DNA from: Ruegeria sp. 6PALISEP08
GTDB taxonomy: Bacteria > Pseudomonadota > Alphaproteobacteria > Rhodobacterales > Rhodobacteraceae
Direction of reading: 5' to 3'
Assembly: GCF_001238295.1 (NCBI RefSeq)
Contig: NZ_LGXZ01000002.1
Span: 372,001-436,000, forward strand
DNA length: 64,000 nt
The notes below the pieces were generated by a model. It did not search any database and had not been told where the DNA came from. It saw only the letters and a list, made by a program, of their open reading frames with translations. Both the position numbers and the translations under genes were made by a program. This document shows, piece by piece, positions 8,433 to 17,502 of this stretch; the stretch's first letter is position 1; each line of letters opens with the position of its first letter.

Positions 8433-10211
8433 TTATAGCGGCCAGATCAACGGGATAAGCAGGGACGCCAGCAGTCCGACCGTCAGGTTAAGCGGAACGC
8501 CCACTTTCATGAAGTCAGTGAACCTGTAGCCACCGGGACCGTAGACCATCATGTTGGTCTGGTATCCGATCGGTGTTGCAAAGGATGCCGATGCCGCCAC
8601 CATAACCGCGACCACCAGCGGGCGTGGATCAATCCCTACAGCCTGCGCCAAACCAATGGCAATCGGGGTGACGACAACCGCGACCGCGTTGTTGGAAACC
8701 AATTCGGTCAGCACCGAGGTCAGCAAGTAAATCGCCCAGATAATCAGGAATGGCGGCAAAGTACTGAGCCCCGGCGCTATGGCCTCGACGATCAGAGAGA
8801 CCGCGCCGGAACTGTTCAGCGCCGCACCTATAGCCAGCATCGCAAAGATCAGCGCCAGCAGCCGACCTTCAACAAAGGAAAACGCTTCATCAGCATCAAT
8901 GCAGCGGGTCAGAAGAACCACAGCGACGGCCACAATCGACAACAGCAGGATCGGCGCGACGCCCAGCGCGGCAAGAGCGACGATCCCGACAAGCGCGCCA
9001 ATTGCAATTGGCGCGTGGCTGCGACGGAAGGCGCGCGCGGACGGCTGGGTGACATCTACCATATCCATTTCGGCTGCAAGCCGTTTAATGTCCGCCGGGG
9101 CGCCTTCCAGAAGCAGAGTATCCCCAACCCTGACCACCAAATCATCCAACTGGCGACCGATGTTCTGGTTACGGCGGTGCACTGCCAACACGTAGACGCC
9201 ATAACGACGCCGAAGCCGCATCATTCCAAGGGTCCGACCCACCAAACGGCATCCGGGCGTGATCAGCACCTCAACTGTCTTGGTTTCAACGGCGGACACC
9301 TGATCCACGCGTTTGAGCTCTCTGTTGCGCTGAAGGCTCAGCAGTTCGGTCATCTCGGTGCGTAAAACCACCCGATCGCCAACTTTCAGTTCGACGCCTT
9401 TCAGGTTACGCCGCAGCGACTCGTCCCCCCGAATGACATCGATCAGACGCACACCAGGGCGTTTGAACAACTGTACCCCGGTTACTTCGCGCCCGATCAG
9501 GTTACTATCCGGCGGAATGACAGCTTCGGTGAAGAACTTCATCTTGGACCGATCGCTGAGCAGTGACGCCATGCTGTCCCGCTCGGGCAACAGCTTGGGC
9601 GCAATGAACCGCAAATAGATCATGCCGTAGATCACCAGCGCGATCCCCAGTGGCGTGACTTCGAAAATCGTGAAGGCTTTCATCCCCTGAGCGCGAGCGA
9701 CACCATCAACGAGCAGGTTGGTCGACGTGCCGATCAGCGTCAGCGTGCCGCCCAGAATGGCGGCATAGCTCAGCGGAATCAACAGTTTCGACGCAGGTAC
9801 GTTCAGCGTGCGGGCGATCTGAACAAAGACCGGGATCATCACCACAACAACAGGTGTATTCGACACCACCGCCGAAGCCAGCACGACAAACGCCATAAGC
9901 AACCCGATGGCGAAACGCGGGTTGACCTGAGCCTGTTTCTGCGCAGTCGAGGTGAATGAGTCCAACGCCCCCGTTCGCACCAAAGCCCCCATGATGATGA
10001 ACATCGCGCCAATCGTCCAGGGCGCAGGGTTGGACAGAACCGCCAACGCGCTTTGATAGGGCAGGATGCCTGTGACAAGCATCAGCGAGACGCCACCAAT
10101 GGCCACGACCTCGGTCGGATAAACCTCGCGCAGGAACATGACGAACATGCCCGCAACGATGAGCAGCGCCAGAATTGCGCTGCCTGTGTCTGTCAGTGAA
10201 AGGAAATTCAT
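8433..10211 (-). CDS. SLC13 family permease with RCK_C domains (second copy)
   Basis: A 592-residue inner-membrane carrier homologous in architecture to the one at 2459-4231: membrane half one with VSNTPVVVVMIPV and GTLTLIGTSTNLLVDG, a cytoplasmic insert (about 205-380) with two RCK_C-like units, and membrane half two with TELVSNNAVAVVVTPIA and FATPIGYQTNMMVYGPGGY. The SNT/TNL and TPIGYQTN motifs are the Na+ and substrate sites of divalent-anion symporters; this copy is closer to the sulfate-type 'SLC13 family permease' group. ATG at 10211 (MNFLSLTD) starts immediately before the first helix; a longer in-frame extension lacks family character. Substrate inferred, not shown. Confidence 0.88.
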   Translation of the reverse strand: MNFLSLTDTGSAILALLIVAGMFVMFLREVYPTEVVAIGGVSLMLVTGILPYQSALAVLSNPAPWTIGAMFIIMGALVRTGALDSFTSTAQKQAQVNPRFAIGLLMAFVVLASAVVSNTPVVVVMIPVFVQIARTLNVPASKLLIPLSYAAILGGTLTLIGTSTNLLVDGVARAQGMKAFTIFEVTPLGIALVIYGMIYLRFIAPKLLPERDSMASLLSDRSKMKFFTEAVIPPDSNLIGREVTGVQLFKRPGVRLIDVIRGDESLRRNLKGVELKVGDRVVLRTEMTELLSLQRNRELKRVDQVSAVETKTVEVLITPGCRLVGRTLGMMRLRRRYGVYVLAVHRRNQNIGRQLDDLVVRVGDTLLLEGAPADIKRLAAEMDMVDVTQPSARAFRRSHAPIAIGALVGIVALAALGVAPILLLSIVAVAVVLLTRCIDADEAFSFVEGRLLALIFAMLAIGAALNSSGAVSLIVEAIAPGLSTLPPFLIIWAIYLLTSVLTELVSNNAVAVVVTPIAIGLAQAVGIDPRPLVVAVMVAASASFATPIGYQTNMMVYGPGGYRFTDFMKVGVPLNLTVGLLASLLIPLIWPL

Positions 10212-10298
10212 TCGTGGTATTCTGTCCGAACCCGGGCCCAAGCGCCTGATGACATGCAGTTTCACGCATTGCGCGCAGCAGAGCAAGCCTGACGTTGA

Positions 10299-11114
10299 TT
10301 AATCAGGCCCAGCCTGTTCAAGACGCCCCCCGACGCGCACCATACGCACAGATTTAGCCTGACCGTCGCGATCATTGGTTTCCACGAACACGCCGCTCAA
10401 CGTGGCCTCGCCATTGGCAGGGGTGAACCGCGCCTTGGGCATTCCGGTGATGAAGCGGCGCATCGGTTCCTGCTTGTCCATGCCGATGACCGAGTCGTAA
10501 TCTCCGCACATGCCCGCATCCGTCAGATACGCTGTACCACCGGGCAAAATTTGAGAATCCGCAGTCGGCACATGGGTATGTGTTCCCACCACGAGGCTGG
10601 AACGTTTATCGCAATAATGGCCCATCGCCATCTTCTCGGACGTCGCCTCGCAATGCATGTCCACGATGATGGCCTGCGCCTGCCCCCCGCGAGGATGCGA
10701 CTTCAGGATCGGTTCAATGGCCGAGAACGGATCGTCAAACGGCCGTTTCATGAAGACCTGCCCCAGCACCTGCACCACCAGAACCTTGCGCCCGCCCGGC
10801 GCGTTGAACAGCCGATGACCCCGCCCCGGTGCCCCTTTGGCAAAGTTCACCGGACGCACGATACGCTGTTCTTTCTCGATGTATTGCAACATATCCTTCT
10901 GGTCGAAGGCATGATCACCCAGCGTCAGACAATCCGCACCGGCATCCAGAAGCAGCTTGGCGTGATCACCGCTCAGCCCCATTCCGTTCGACGCGTTTTC
11001 ACCGTTGACCACAACAAAATCCAGCTGCCATTCGTCGCGAAGACGTGGCAAATGCTGCTGAACGGCTGCGCGGCCCGCGCGCCCCATGACATCACCAAGA
11101 AATAAAATCCTCAT
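10299..11114 (-). CDS. YmdB/TIGR00282 family metallophosphoesterase
   Basis: A 271-residue cytosolic calcineurin-like phosphoesterase of the TIGR00282/YmdB family. It begins MRILFLGDVMGRAGR, giving the first metal-binding Asp; other metal motifs are VVNGENASNGMG near residue 36, GDHAFDQKD near 66, DMHCEATSEKMAMG near 150 and VVGTHTHVPTADSQI near 175. Bacillus YmdB is a 2',3'-cAMP phosphodiesterase affecting biofilm and RNA decay; Deinococcus homologues behave similarly. The start is the ATG opening the beta-strand; a 12-residue upstream extension has no family counterpart. It is separated from the SLC13 gene by about 90 bases. Confidence 0.92.
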   Translation of the reverse strand: MRILFLGDVMGRAGRAAVQQHLPRLRDEWQLDFVVVNGENASNGMGLSGDHAKLLLDAGADCLTLGDHAFDQKDMLQYIEKEQRIVRPVNFAKGAPGRGHRLFNAPGGRKVLVVQVLGQVFMKRPFDDPFSAIEPILKSHPRGGQAQAIIVDMHCEATSEKMAMGHYCDKRSSLVVGTHTHVPTADSQILPGGTAYLTDAGMCGDYDSVIGMDKQEPMRRFITGMPKARFTPANGEATLSGVFVETNDRDGQAKSVRMVRVGGRLEQAGPD

Positions 11115-11247
11115 GATCCGGGTCGTAGGGGCTGTGCAGGGCAATAACAAGGCGGAAGCATGAAATTTGCCGCAGAGTTGAGGGTTGAATTAACATTCAA
11201 GCGCGGCAATGTTTTGAAATAGCGTTTGAATACAGAAGGAATTCTTT

Positions 11248-11475
11248 GTGAGAGCTCTAATTTTTCTGACCGCCTGCCTTTTGACCGCTTCGGCTGCGGG
11301 GGCGGAAGGCACCAAAACATCCATGCCCAATCCGGCGGCAACATTTTGCATCGAAAACGACGGGACTTACCAACTTCGGAAAAACGAAGATGGCAGCGTT
11401 TTTGGCGTCTGCATTTTGAAAGACGGCACCGAAGTTGATGCCTGGGATTACTTGCGCAGCCACTTCGAGCAGTAA
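11248..11475 (+). CDS. Small exported DUF333 domain protein, GTG start
   Basis: A 75-residue protein with a signal peptide (residues 1-19, cleavage after AGA) and a compact DUF333 domain: NPAATFCIENDGTYQLRK, then GVCILKDGTEVDAWDYLRSH. The two cysteines (in TFC and GVC) are conserved in the family and probably form a disulfide in the periplasm. The GTG start at 11248 follows AGAAGGA with 7 bases spacing. DUF333 proteins are annotated as 'putative hemolysin' but no function is proven. It is convergent with the cyclo-ligase gene, whose stop is 4 bases away. Confidence 0.85.
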   Translation: MRALIFLTACLLTASAAGAEGTKTSMPNPAATFCIENDGTYQLRKNEDGSVFGVCILKDGTEVDAWDYLRSHFEQ

Positions 11476-11478
11476 CAG

Positions 11479-12036
11479 CTAGAAGGTCAGTACCCGGCTT
11501 TCCGTGATGACCATATCCAGCTGTTGGTCGGTTGGCTCCAGCGGCAGCCCCTCTGCCTCCTGCGCGTCAAAGGCAAAGCCAATGGCAAGTGTCGGACGTT
11601 TGGCGCGCAGACCTTCCAGAGTGCGGTCATAGAACCCGCCACCATAACCCAGTCGACCACCTTTTGCATCAAACGCGACCAGCGGCACGATCAGAATCTC
11701 GGGATCGAAATAGTCATCCACCTCGGGTACTTTGGCTCCGAACGGACCATCTTTCAGCGCCCCTTCGGGTGTCCAGCGAGAGAATTTCAAAGGGCGACCG
11801 GCGGCCTGAATGACCGGCACCCCCACCAACCCATAAGCCGATGCCTCGGCCATCGCGGGCAGCGGGTCGATCTCGGTCCGGATCGGCATATAGCCTGACA
11901 TTGGCACGCCGCGATGGCCTGCCAAAACCTCGGACAAACGTCCTGCAGCTCCTGGTAAACGCGTATCAAATGCAGCCTTGCGGCGTACAAAGGCCGCTTT
12001 GCGGGCTGCGGCTTTGATTTCGGTCAGATCGGTCAC
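11479..12036 (-). CDS. 5-formyltetrahydrofolate cyclo-ligase
   Basis: A 185-residue enzyme converting 5-formyl-THF to 5,10-methenyl-THF with ATP hydrolysis (YgfA/Fau/MTHFS family). The C-terminal signature GGRLGYGGGFYDRTL holds the ATP/phosphate loop; IVPLVAFDAKG precedes it, and the N-terminus carries the Arg/Lys-rich segment (KAAARKAAFVRRKAAF) of the family. Length is typical. Its ATG overlaps the mgtE stop by 4 bases (ATGA arrangement at 12033-12036), so it is translated from the mgtE transcript. In many proteobacteria this gene lies next to 6S RNA; no room for one exists here. Confidence 0.95.
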   Translation of the reverse strand: MTDLTEIKAAARKAAFVRRKAAFDTRLPGAAGRLSEVLAGHRGVPMSGYMPIRTEIDPLPAMAEASAYGLVGVPVIQAAGRPLKFSRWTPEGALKDGPFGAKVPEVDDYFDPEILIVPLVAFDAKGGRLGYGGGFYDRTLEGLRAKRPTLAIGFAFDAQEAEGLPLEPTDQQLDMVITESRVLTF

Positions 12037-13427
12037 AGTAGCACCACGCTGGCAAGCCCAAGAAAGATGAAGAACCCCATGACATCCGTTGTGGTTGTTA
12101 CAAAGGTTCCAGACGCCAGCGCCGGGTCAACGCCCAAACGGTCCAGCACGACCGGTACTACCGTACCCGCGAACCCTGCGATGATCATGTTCACGACCAA
12201 GGCGGACCCGATCACGACACCCAAGAGCGGAGAATCGAACCACAACATCCCCACGGTTCCCAATACGATGGCGAAACACAGCCCGTTGAGCATACCGACC
12301 AGCAACTCGCGTCGGATCACCCGCATCACGTTTGCATTGGTCAGGTCGCGCGTCGCCAGTGCGCGCACGGCTACCGTCAGCGATTGCGTGCCCGCATTGC
12401 CGCCCATCGAGGCCACAATCGGCATCAGGATGGCCAATGCGACCAACTGATCAATCGCCGCCTCAAACTGTGAAATCACCAGCGAGGCACAGATCGCCGT
12501 ACACAGATTCACCGCCAGCCACGGCAATCGCCGCCGACTTGTTGCCGCCACGCTGTCGGACAAAGAGCTTTCGTTACTGACACCGGCAAGACGCAGAATG
12601 TCTTCTTCGTGCTCTTCATCCAGAACCACCATCGCGTCGTCGATGGTGATAACGCCAACCAGACGCCCATCCTCGTCCACCACCGGGGACGAGATCAGGT
12701 GGTACTGGTTAAAGGCATAGGCCACGTCTTCCTCGTCCTGATCGACGGGGATGATGTGAAACTCCTCTTCCGCCAGGTCGTGCAGCGGCACCTCGCGCCG
12801 CGTCGCCATCAACTTGCCCAATGTCACCTGCGCCACCGGCTTCAGGCGTGGATCGACCAGCACCACGTGATAGAACTGCTCGGGCAGGTCATCATTTGCG
12901 CGCATGAAGTCAATGGCTTGCCCGACCGTCCAATGCTCGGGCGACATGACGACCTCGCGCTGCATGAGACGACCGGCCGAGTTCTCAGGGTAAGACAGCG
13001 CCTGTTCGGCTGCAACCCGTTCGGAATCCTCCAGCGCATCCAGAATGGTTTCCTGCTGAGGTTCCTCAAGGTCTTCCAGCAGGTCAACGACGTCGTCGCT
13101 TTCCATCTCGCGCACGGCTTCGGCCAGAACGTCCGGCTTTAGGACCGAGATCACCTCTTCGCGGACCGACTCATCCAGTTCAGACAGGATGTCGCCATCA
13201 AATTCCTTGTCATACAGTCGGATCAGGCGGGCCCGGTCAAACGGATTGATCTGTTCCAGAAGGTCAGCGATGTCGGCCGCGTGCAGCGGCTCCATCAGCT
13301 CAATCAGCTTGTCGCGATCATCGATATCCACCGCATAGAGGATCCCCGCCACTGCCTTGGGATCCAGCGCATAGGCGTCTTCGTCCCGGGGCTGATCGTA
13401 TCCGGCTTCGTCACTGCCTGTCGTCAT
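12033..13427 (-). CDS. mgtE: Magnesium transporter MgtE
   Basis: A 464-residue Mg2+ channel/transporter. Order of domains: acidic N-terminal superhelical MgtE_N domain (about 25-130, with DIADLLEQINPFDRARLI-type repeats), two CBS domains (about 135-260, with VDEDGRLVGVITIDDAM), and a C-terminal five-helix pore containing PIVASMGGNAGTQSLT, the conserved selectivity region. The acidic residues at the N/CBS boundary bind Mg2+ and gate closure in Thermus MgtE. Start ATG follows AAGGGGGCCGCGC. It is upstream of, and overlaps, the folate cyclo-ligase gene. No Mg2+-sensing leader was recognised in the 139-base divergent spacer with the guanine deaminase gene. Confidence 0.96.
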   Translation of the reverse strand: MTTGSDEAGYDQPRDEDAYALDPKAVAGILYAVDIDDRDKLIELMEPLHAADIADLLEQINPFDRARLIRLYDKEFDGDILSELDESVREEVISVLKPDVLAEAVREMESDDVVDLLEDLEEPQQETILDALEDSERVAAEQALSYPENSAGRLMQREVVMSPEHWTVGQAIDFMRANDDLPEQFYHVVLVDPRLKPVAQVTLGKLMATRREVPLHDLAEEEFHIIPVDQDEEDVAYAFNQYHLISSPVVDEDGRLVGVITIDDAMVVLDEEHEEDILRLAGVSNESSLSDSVAATSRRRLPWLAVNLCTAICASLVISQFEAAIDQLVALAILMPIVASMGGNAGTQSLTVAVRALATRDLTNANVMRVIRRELLVGMLNGLCFAIVLGTVGMLWFDSPLLGVVIGSALVVNMIIAGFAGTVVPVVLDRLGVDPALASGTFVTTTTDVMGFFIFLGLASVVLL

Positions 13428-13566
13428 GCGCGGCCCCCTTAATTCGGCGATTGACTTCTAAATAGAAGAAGCAGCTACCGGAAAACAATGACAATGCACC
13501 GATTTACCCACTTCTTTCGTCTGCCTATGCTGATGCGCGGTTCCAAACAGGTGGAGAATAGGGACA

Positions 13567-14853
13567 ATGGCGCAAAAGACGCTTTTGAAAGGGCGCGTTC
13601 TGAGTTTCACGGCCTCACCCTTTGACGGAGAGCCGACCGAGGCCACCCGGCTGGACGAAGCGGTTGTCATCGAAAACGGGCGCATTGCAGATGTCGGCAC
13701 CGCCGATGCGTTGGCGCAGGCTCATCCTGATGCAATCACCAAGGATCACGGCAAGCACCTGATCATGGCAGGGTTTGTGGACCCGCACGTGCATTACCCG
13801 CAAACGGCGATGATCGCCAGCTGGGGTAAACGGCTGATCGACTGGCTGAACACTTACACCTTCCCGGAAGAGATGAAGTTCGGCGATCTCGGCTATGCGA
13901 CCGAAATTGCCAATCGCTATCTGGACCTGACTGCCGCACATGGCACCACAACCATGTGCAGCTTTTGCACGATCCATCCCGAAAGCGTGGACGCGTTCTT
14001 TACAGCAGCGCAACAACGCGGACAACGGGTAGTGGCAGGTAAGACCTGCATGGATCGCAATGCGCCTGAAGGTCTGCGCGACACGGCTCAAACCGCCTAT
14101 GATCAATCGGCAACTCTTCTGGAAAAGTGGCACCGTGTCGACCGACTGTCCTATGCCATCACCCCACGGTTTTCCCCCACCTCAACTCCCGAGCAACTTG
14201 AGGCGATGGGCGCTCTATGGGCCGAACATCCGCACTGCCTGATGCAAACTCATCTGAGCGAGCAAACAGATGAAATCGAATGGGTCCAGTCGCTGTTCCC
14301 GGATGCGCGGGATTATCTGGACACGTACGAGAAGTTCGGCCTGCTGGGTCAGAATGCCCTGTATGGGCACGTCATCCATCTGGAAGACCGGGAGCGGGAT
14401 CGGCTGCGTGAGGTCGATGCGTCGTTGATCCACTGTCCCACTTCCAACACCTTCATCGGGTCGGGCCTGTTCGACATGAACGGGCTGATCCATGATGGCC
14501 ACCGTATCGGTCTGGCCACCGATACAGGCGGCGGGTCCAGTTTCTCGATGCTACGTACCATGGCTGCCGCCTATGAGATCGGCCAGTTGCGTGGTCGCCC
14601 GCTGCACTCGGCGCAATTGCTTTGGCTGGGTACAGTAGGGTCCGCGCGGAGCCTGCGGATGGATGACTGCATTGGCAATGTCGCCCCAGGAATGGAGGCG
14701 GATCTGGTTGTGCTCGACCTCGCCTCGACCCCGGCCATCGCCCAGCGCGAGGCCCATGCAGAGGATGTTTGGGAGGCGATCTTCCCGACCATCATGATGG
14801 GTGATGATCGGGCCGTGGCAGAGGTTTGGATCGGCGGGCAGCAGGCAGTTTAA
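13567..14853 (+). CDS. guaD: Guanine deaminase
   Basis: A 428-residue amidohydrolase producing xanthine and ammonia from guanine. Zinc ligands: H74 and H76 in GFVDPHVHYPQT, a histidine in CLMQTHLSEQ near 225, another in LYGHVIHLEDRE near 262, and the Asp in GLATDTGGGSSFSM near 313. The PHVHYPQT and CSFCTIHPES stretches and the ETDE-like SEQTDEIEW region are guanine-deaminase specific. ATG follows AATAGGGACA. Its TAA stop forms one half of a TTAA palindrome whose other strand is the stop of the 8-oxoguanine deaminase gene. Together they handle free guanine and its oxidised form in purine salvage or degradation. Confidence 0.95.
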   Translation: MAQKTLLKGRVLSFTASPFDGEPTEATRLDEAVVIENGRIADVGTADALAQAHPDAITKDHGKHLIMAGFVDPHVHYPQTAMIASWGKRLIDWLNTYTFPEEMKFGDLGYATEIANRYLDLTAAHGTTTMCSFCTIHPESVDAFFTAAQQRGQRVVAGKTCMDRNAPEGLRDTAQTAYDQSATLLEKWHRVDRLSYAITPRFSPTSTPEQLEAMGALWAEHPHCLMQTHLSEQTDEIEWVQSLFPDARDYLDTYEKFGLLGQNALYGHVIHLEDRERDRLREVDASLIHCPTSNTFIGSGLFDMNGLIHDGHRIGLATDTGGGSSFSMLRTMAAAYEIGQLRGRPLHSAQLLWLGTVGSARSLRMDDCIGNVAPGMEADLVVLDLASTPAIAQREAHAEDVWEAIFPTIMMGDDRAVAEVWIGGQQAV

Positions 14854-16184
14854 GCCTGCAACGCCAGAGCAAGCGCATTCTGACGCTCGATCACGCGGGG
14901 CAGATCAATCGTTGCGATCTGCCCATCGCGCACGATATGACGACCTTCGACGAACAGATGTTTCACGGTCATCGGCCCCGCCAGAAGCAGAGCCGCCGGA
15001 TCCCAACTACCTGCGCTTTCGATGCTGCGCATATCCCATACCGCAATATCAGCGCGTTTGCCTGGCATGAGTCGCCCACAATCAGGACGTCCCAATACGT
15101 CGGCTCCGCCGCGCGTCGCAATCTCCAACGCTTCGCGGGCTGACATGGCATCTGCGCCATTGGCTACCCGTTGCAACAGCATCGCCTGCCGGGCCTCCAG
15201 CATCAGGTTGCCATTGTCATTGCTGGCCGATCCATCCGCGCCAAGGCCAACCTTGACGCCTGCATCCCGCATCGCCCGTACTGGCGCGATGCCCGATCCG
15301 AGACGACAATTTGAGCAGGGACAGTGGGCCACGCCTGTTTTGGTTCGCGAAAACAGGTCGATCTCGGCCCCGTCCAGCTTGACGCAATGGGCGTGCCAGA
15401 CATCAGCGCCGGTCCAGCCCAAATCTTCGGCATACTGACCAGGGCGACAGCCGAATTGTGCCTGCGAATAGGCGATATCTTCGTCATTCTCGGCCAAATG
15501 AGTGTGCAGCATCACGCCTTTGTCCCGCGCCAGCAAGGCTGCATCGCGCATCAGGTCTCGGCTTACAGAGAACGGCGAACACGGGGCGAGGCCGACGCGG
15601 CACATCGACCCTTCCGACGGGTCATGAAACGCATCAACGACACGGATCATGTCGTTCAGAATGGCGGCTTCGTCTTCCACCAGACTGTCCGGCGGCAGAC
15701 CACCGTCACTTTCACCAATGCTCATCGCGCCACGCGTCGGCTGGAACCGCATCCCCAGCTCCGACGCGGCAGCAATCGTATCCTCCAGCCGCGCGCCATT
15801 GGGGTAAAGGTAAAGGTGATCGGAACTGAGCGAACAGCCCGACAGCGCCAGCTCGGCCAGTCCAATCTGGGCCGAAGTGAACATCTCGTCCGGTCCAAAC
15901 CTTGCCCAGATCGGGTAAAGCGTTTGCAGCCACCCGAACAACAACGCATCCTGCCCGCCCGGTACAGCACGGGTCAGGGTTTGGTAAAGGTGGTGATGGG
16001 TGTTCACCAGACCGGGTGTAATCAGACACCCCGTCGCGTCGTGAATGTCGCCCTGTGTCTGCAACCCGCGACCAATTTCGGCGATTTGCCCGTCGCAGAT
16101 CAGAATGTCAGCCCCGGGCATCTCTTGCCGGGTATCATCCATCGTCAGGATCAGATCGGCATTCTTGAGTAGGATTTCTGTCAT
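14850..16184 (-). CDS. 8-oxoguanine deaminase (amidohydrolase)
   Basis: A 444-residue amidohydrolase. The HxH pair is in PGLVNTHHHLYQTLTR near 60; later metal residues are in MLHTHLAENDED near 235, WHAHCVKLD near 265 and LGADGSASNDNGNL near 320. The NTHHHLYQT start of the active site, PCSNCRLGSGIAP and the ADGSASNDNGN segment match enzymes described as 8-oxoguanine deaminase (which yield uric acid) in the triazine-hydrolase-like branch; atrazine chlorohydrolase is a more distant relative. The inner ATG (MTEILLKNAD) is chosen over one 15 bases upstream. Convergent with guaD with a 3-base overlap. Confidence 0.88.
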   Translation of the reverse strand: MTEILLKNADLILTMDDTRQEMPGADILICDGQIAEIGRGLQTQGDIHDATGCLITPGLVNTHHHLYQTLTRAVPGGQDALLFGWLQTLYPIWARFGPDEMFTSAQIGLAELALSGCSLSSDHLYLYPNGARLEDTIAAASELGMRFQPTRGAMSIGESDGGLPPDSLVEDEAAILNDMIRVVDAFHDPSEGSMCRVGLAPCSPFSVSRDLMRDAALLARDKGVMLHTHLAENDEDIAYSQAQFGCRPGQYAEDLGWTGADVWHAHCVKLDGAEIDLFSRTKTGVAHCPCSNCRLGSGIAPVRAMRDAGVKVGLGADGSASNDNGNLMLEARQAMLLQRVANGADAMSAREALEIATRGGADVLGRPDCGRLMPGKRADIAVWDMRSIESAGSWDPAALLLAGPMTVKHLFVEGRHIVRDGQIATIDLPRVIERQNALALALQA

Positions 16185-16298
16185 ATCGCGCTCCTGCATC
16201 TGCCCGTTTCATGCAAGGAGTGCGTGTGCCGGCGGAAAACGGGCTCAAGAACCGGCTAAATCCGGTTTAATCGTCATTGGCCCGCCCGGCAACAGAAT

Positions 16299-17090
16299 TC
16301 AGAAATGACGCAATACCTGAAGGGCCGCGGCGTGTAGGTCCGCGTTTGAAGCGGCCAGGGCACGACCCCCTTCATAGGCCGGACCACCCTGCCAATCGGT
16401 CACAATACCGCCCGCTGCCTGAATAACGGCAATAGGTGCCTGAATATCATAAGAATTCAGGCCCGCCTCGATCACCAGATCCGCCTGGCCTGCCGCAAGA
16501 AGCGCGTAAGCGTAGCAATCCATTCCATAGCGCGTCAGTTTCACCTGCTCGGACACGGCCTGAAACCCTGCCCTGTCTTCCGGGGTGCCGACTTCGGGAA
16601 AGGTTGTGAACAGGGTCGCTTGTTCCAGCGTCTTCGTCTTGCGTGTCTGCAAAGCGGTGGTCCCGTGCGGACCAGTCAGTTGAGCCCCAGATGAGGATCC
16701 CACAAAACGCTCTCCGATATAGGGTTGATCGATCACCCCCATGAACGGTCCATCCTGATCGCTTAGCGCGATCAGAACACCCCAGGTTGGCGTACCGCTG
16801 ATAAATCCACGGGTGCCATCGATAGGGTCCAGAACCCAGGTTCGACCACTGGTGCCTTTGTGTTCGCCGAACTCTTCGCCCAGAATGCTGTCATCCGGGC
16901 GTTGACGGGCCAGAACCTCACGCATCGCCTGTTCAGCCGCACGGTCAGCCACCGTGACGGGATCAAACCCATCGGCCAGCTTGTTCGCGGTTTCCAGATC
17001 TGCTTGACGAAAAAAAGGAAGAATAGCCGCGCGTGCCGCTTCGGCCATTTCTTCGGCAATTTCTAGGTCACTGAACGTCGTCGGTTGCAT
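16299..17090 (-). CDS. hisN: Histidinol-phosphatase, inositol-monophosphatase family
   Basis: A 263-residue Mg2+-dependent phosphatase. Metal motifs of the superfamily: GEE at residues 71-73, DPIDGT at 88-93, and SYDIQAPIAVIQAAGGIVTDW near 210. The tetra-residue signature GEEFG with ASKLADGFDPVT-like text (here ANKLADGFDPVTVADR) and FTTFPEVGTPEDRAGF point to the HisN-type histidinol-phosphate phosphatase used by actinobacteria and alphaproteobacteria for the penultimate step of histidine synthesis, rather than SuhB or CysQ. No other his gene is in the window, which is normal for these organisms. Upstream neighbour is an XRE regulator on the same strand. Confidence 0.85.
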   Translation of the reverse strand: MQPTTFSDLEIAEEMAEAARAAILPFFRQADLETANKLADGFDPVTVADRAAEQAMREVLARQRPDDSILGEEFGEHKGTSGRTWVLDPIDGTRGFISGTPTWGVLIALSDQDGPFMGVIDQPYIGERFVGSSSGAQLTGPHGTTALQTRKTKTLEQATLFTTFPEVGTPEDRAGFQAVSEQVKLTRYGMDCYAYALLAAGQADLVIEAGLNSYDIQAPIAVIQAAGGIVTDWQGGPAYEGGRALAASNADLHAAALQVLRHF

Positions 17091-17130
17091 AGCCCACAGG
17101 TGCGAGCAATGCCCCCCAAAGTCAAGTCTA

Positions 17131-17502
17131 TCAGGCGACTTCGCTGAGAACGCGAGCTAGCTCAAACAAGCGGCGGCGCTGGTTTTCTGGAATCGCATAG
17201 TATGAGCGCACCAGATCCAAAGCTTCCTTGTCGCCCATCAGATCGGCAGGAACAGATTTTTTGTCCGCATCGCTTTTTTCGGCTTCTTCCAAACCTTCGA
17301 AGAAAAAGCTGACCGGCACGTCCAATGCCTCGGCAATGTCCCACAGGCGAGATGCGCTGATTCGGTTGGCCCCGGTCTCATATTTCTGGATTTGCTGAAA
17401 CTTGATACCAACTTGTTGCGCCAACTGCTGCTGGGTCATGCCAATCAGCCAGCGGCGATGCCGAACGCGCTTGCCCACATGGACATCGACGTGATGAGTC
17501 AT
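17131..17502 (-). CDS. XRE-family regulator, PraR/PhrR-like
   Basis: A 123-residue DNA-binding protein. The helix-turn-helix covers about residues 10-65: VGKRVRHRRWLIGMTQQQLA, then QQVGIKFQQIQKYETGANRIS. The KFQQIQKYE recognition helix and the following SASRLWDIAEALDVPVSFFFEG match the PraR/PhrR/SinR-like group of alphaproteobacteria, implicated in surface growth, biofilm and quorum-related control. The tail (66-123) is acidic and then has a helix RSYYAIPENQRRRLFELARVL, probably for dimerisation. The ATG is preceded by AGGAGAATACCA. Upstream lies a 334-base AT-rich spacer shared with a divergent oxidoreductase. Confidence 0.88.
   Translation of the reverse strand: MTHHVDVHVGKRVRHRRWLIGMTQQQLAQQVGIKFQQIQKYETGANRISASRLWDIAEALDVPVSFFFEGLEEAEKSDADKKSVPADLMGDKEALDLVRSYYAIPENQRRRLFELARVLSEVA

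Noticed and set aside
11479-12040. 6S RNA near the folate cyclo-ligase gene
   Set aside because: The gene overlaps mgtE on one side and is 4 bases from a convergent gene on the other; no room for the RNA.
13428-13566. Riboswitch before mgtE or guanine deaminase
   Set aside because: No Mg2+-box or purine-riboswitch core or terminator-type structure seen in the 139-base spacer.
16251-16269. AACCGG-N6-CCGGTT hairpin after the histidinol phosphatase gene
   Set aside because: Only 6 bp and without a T-run on either strand, so not called as a terminator.
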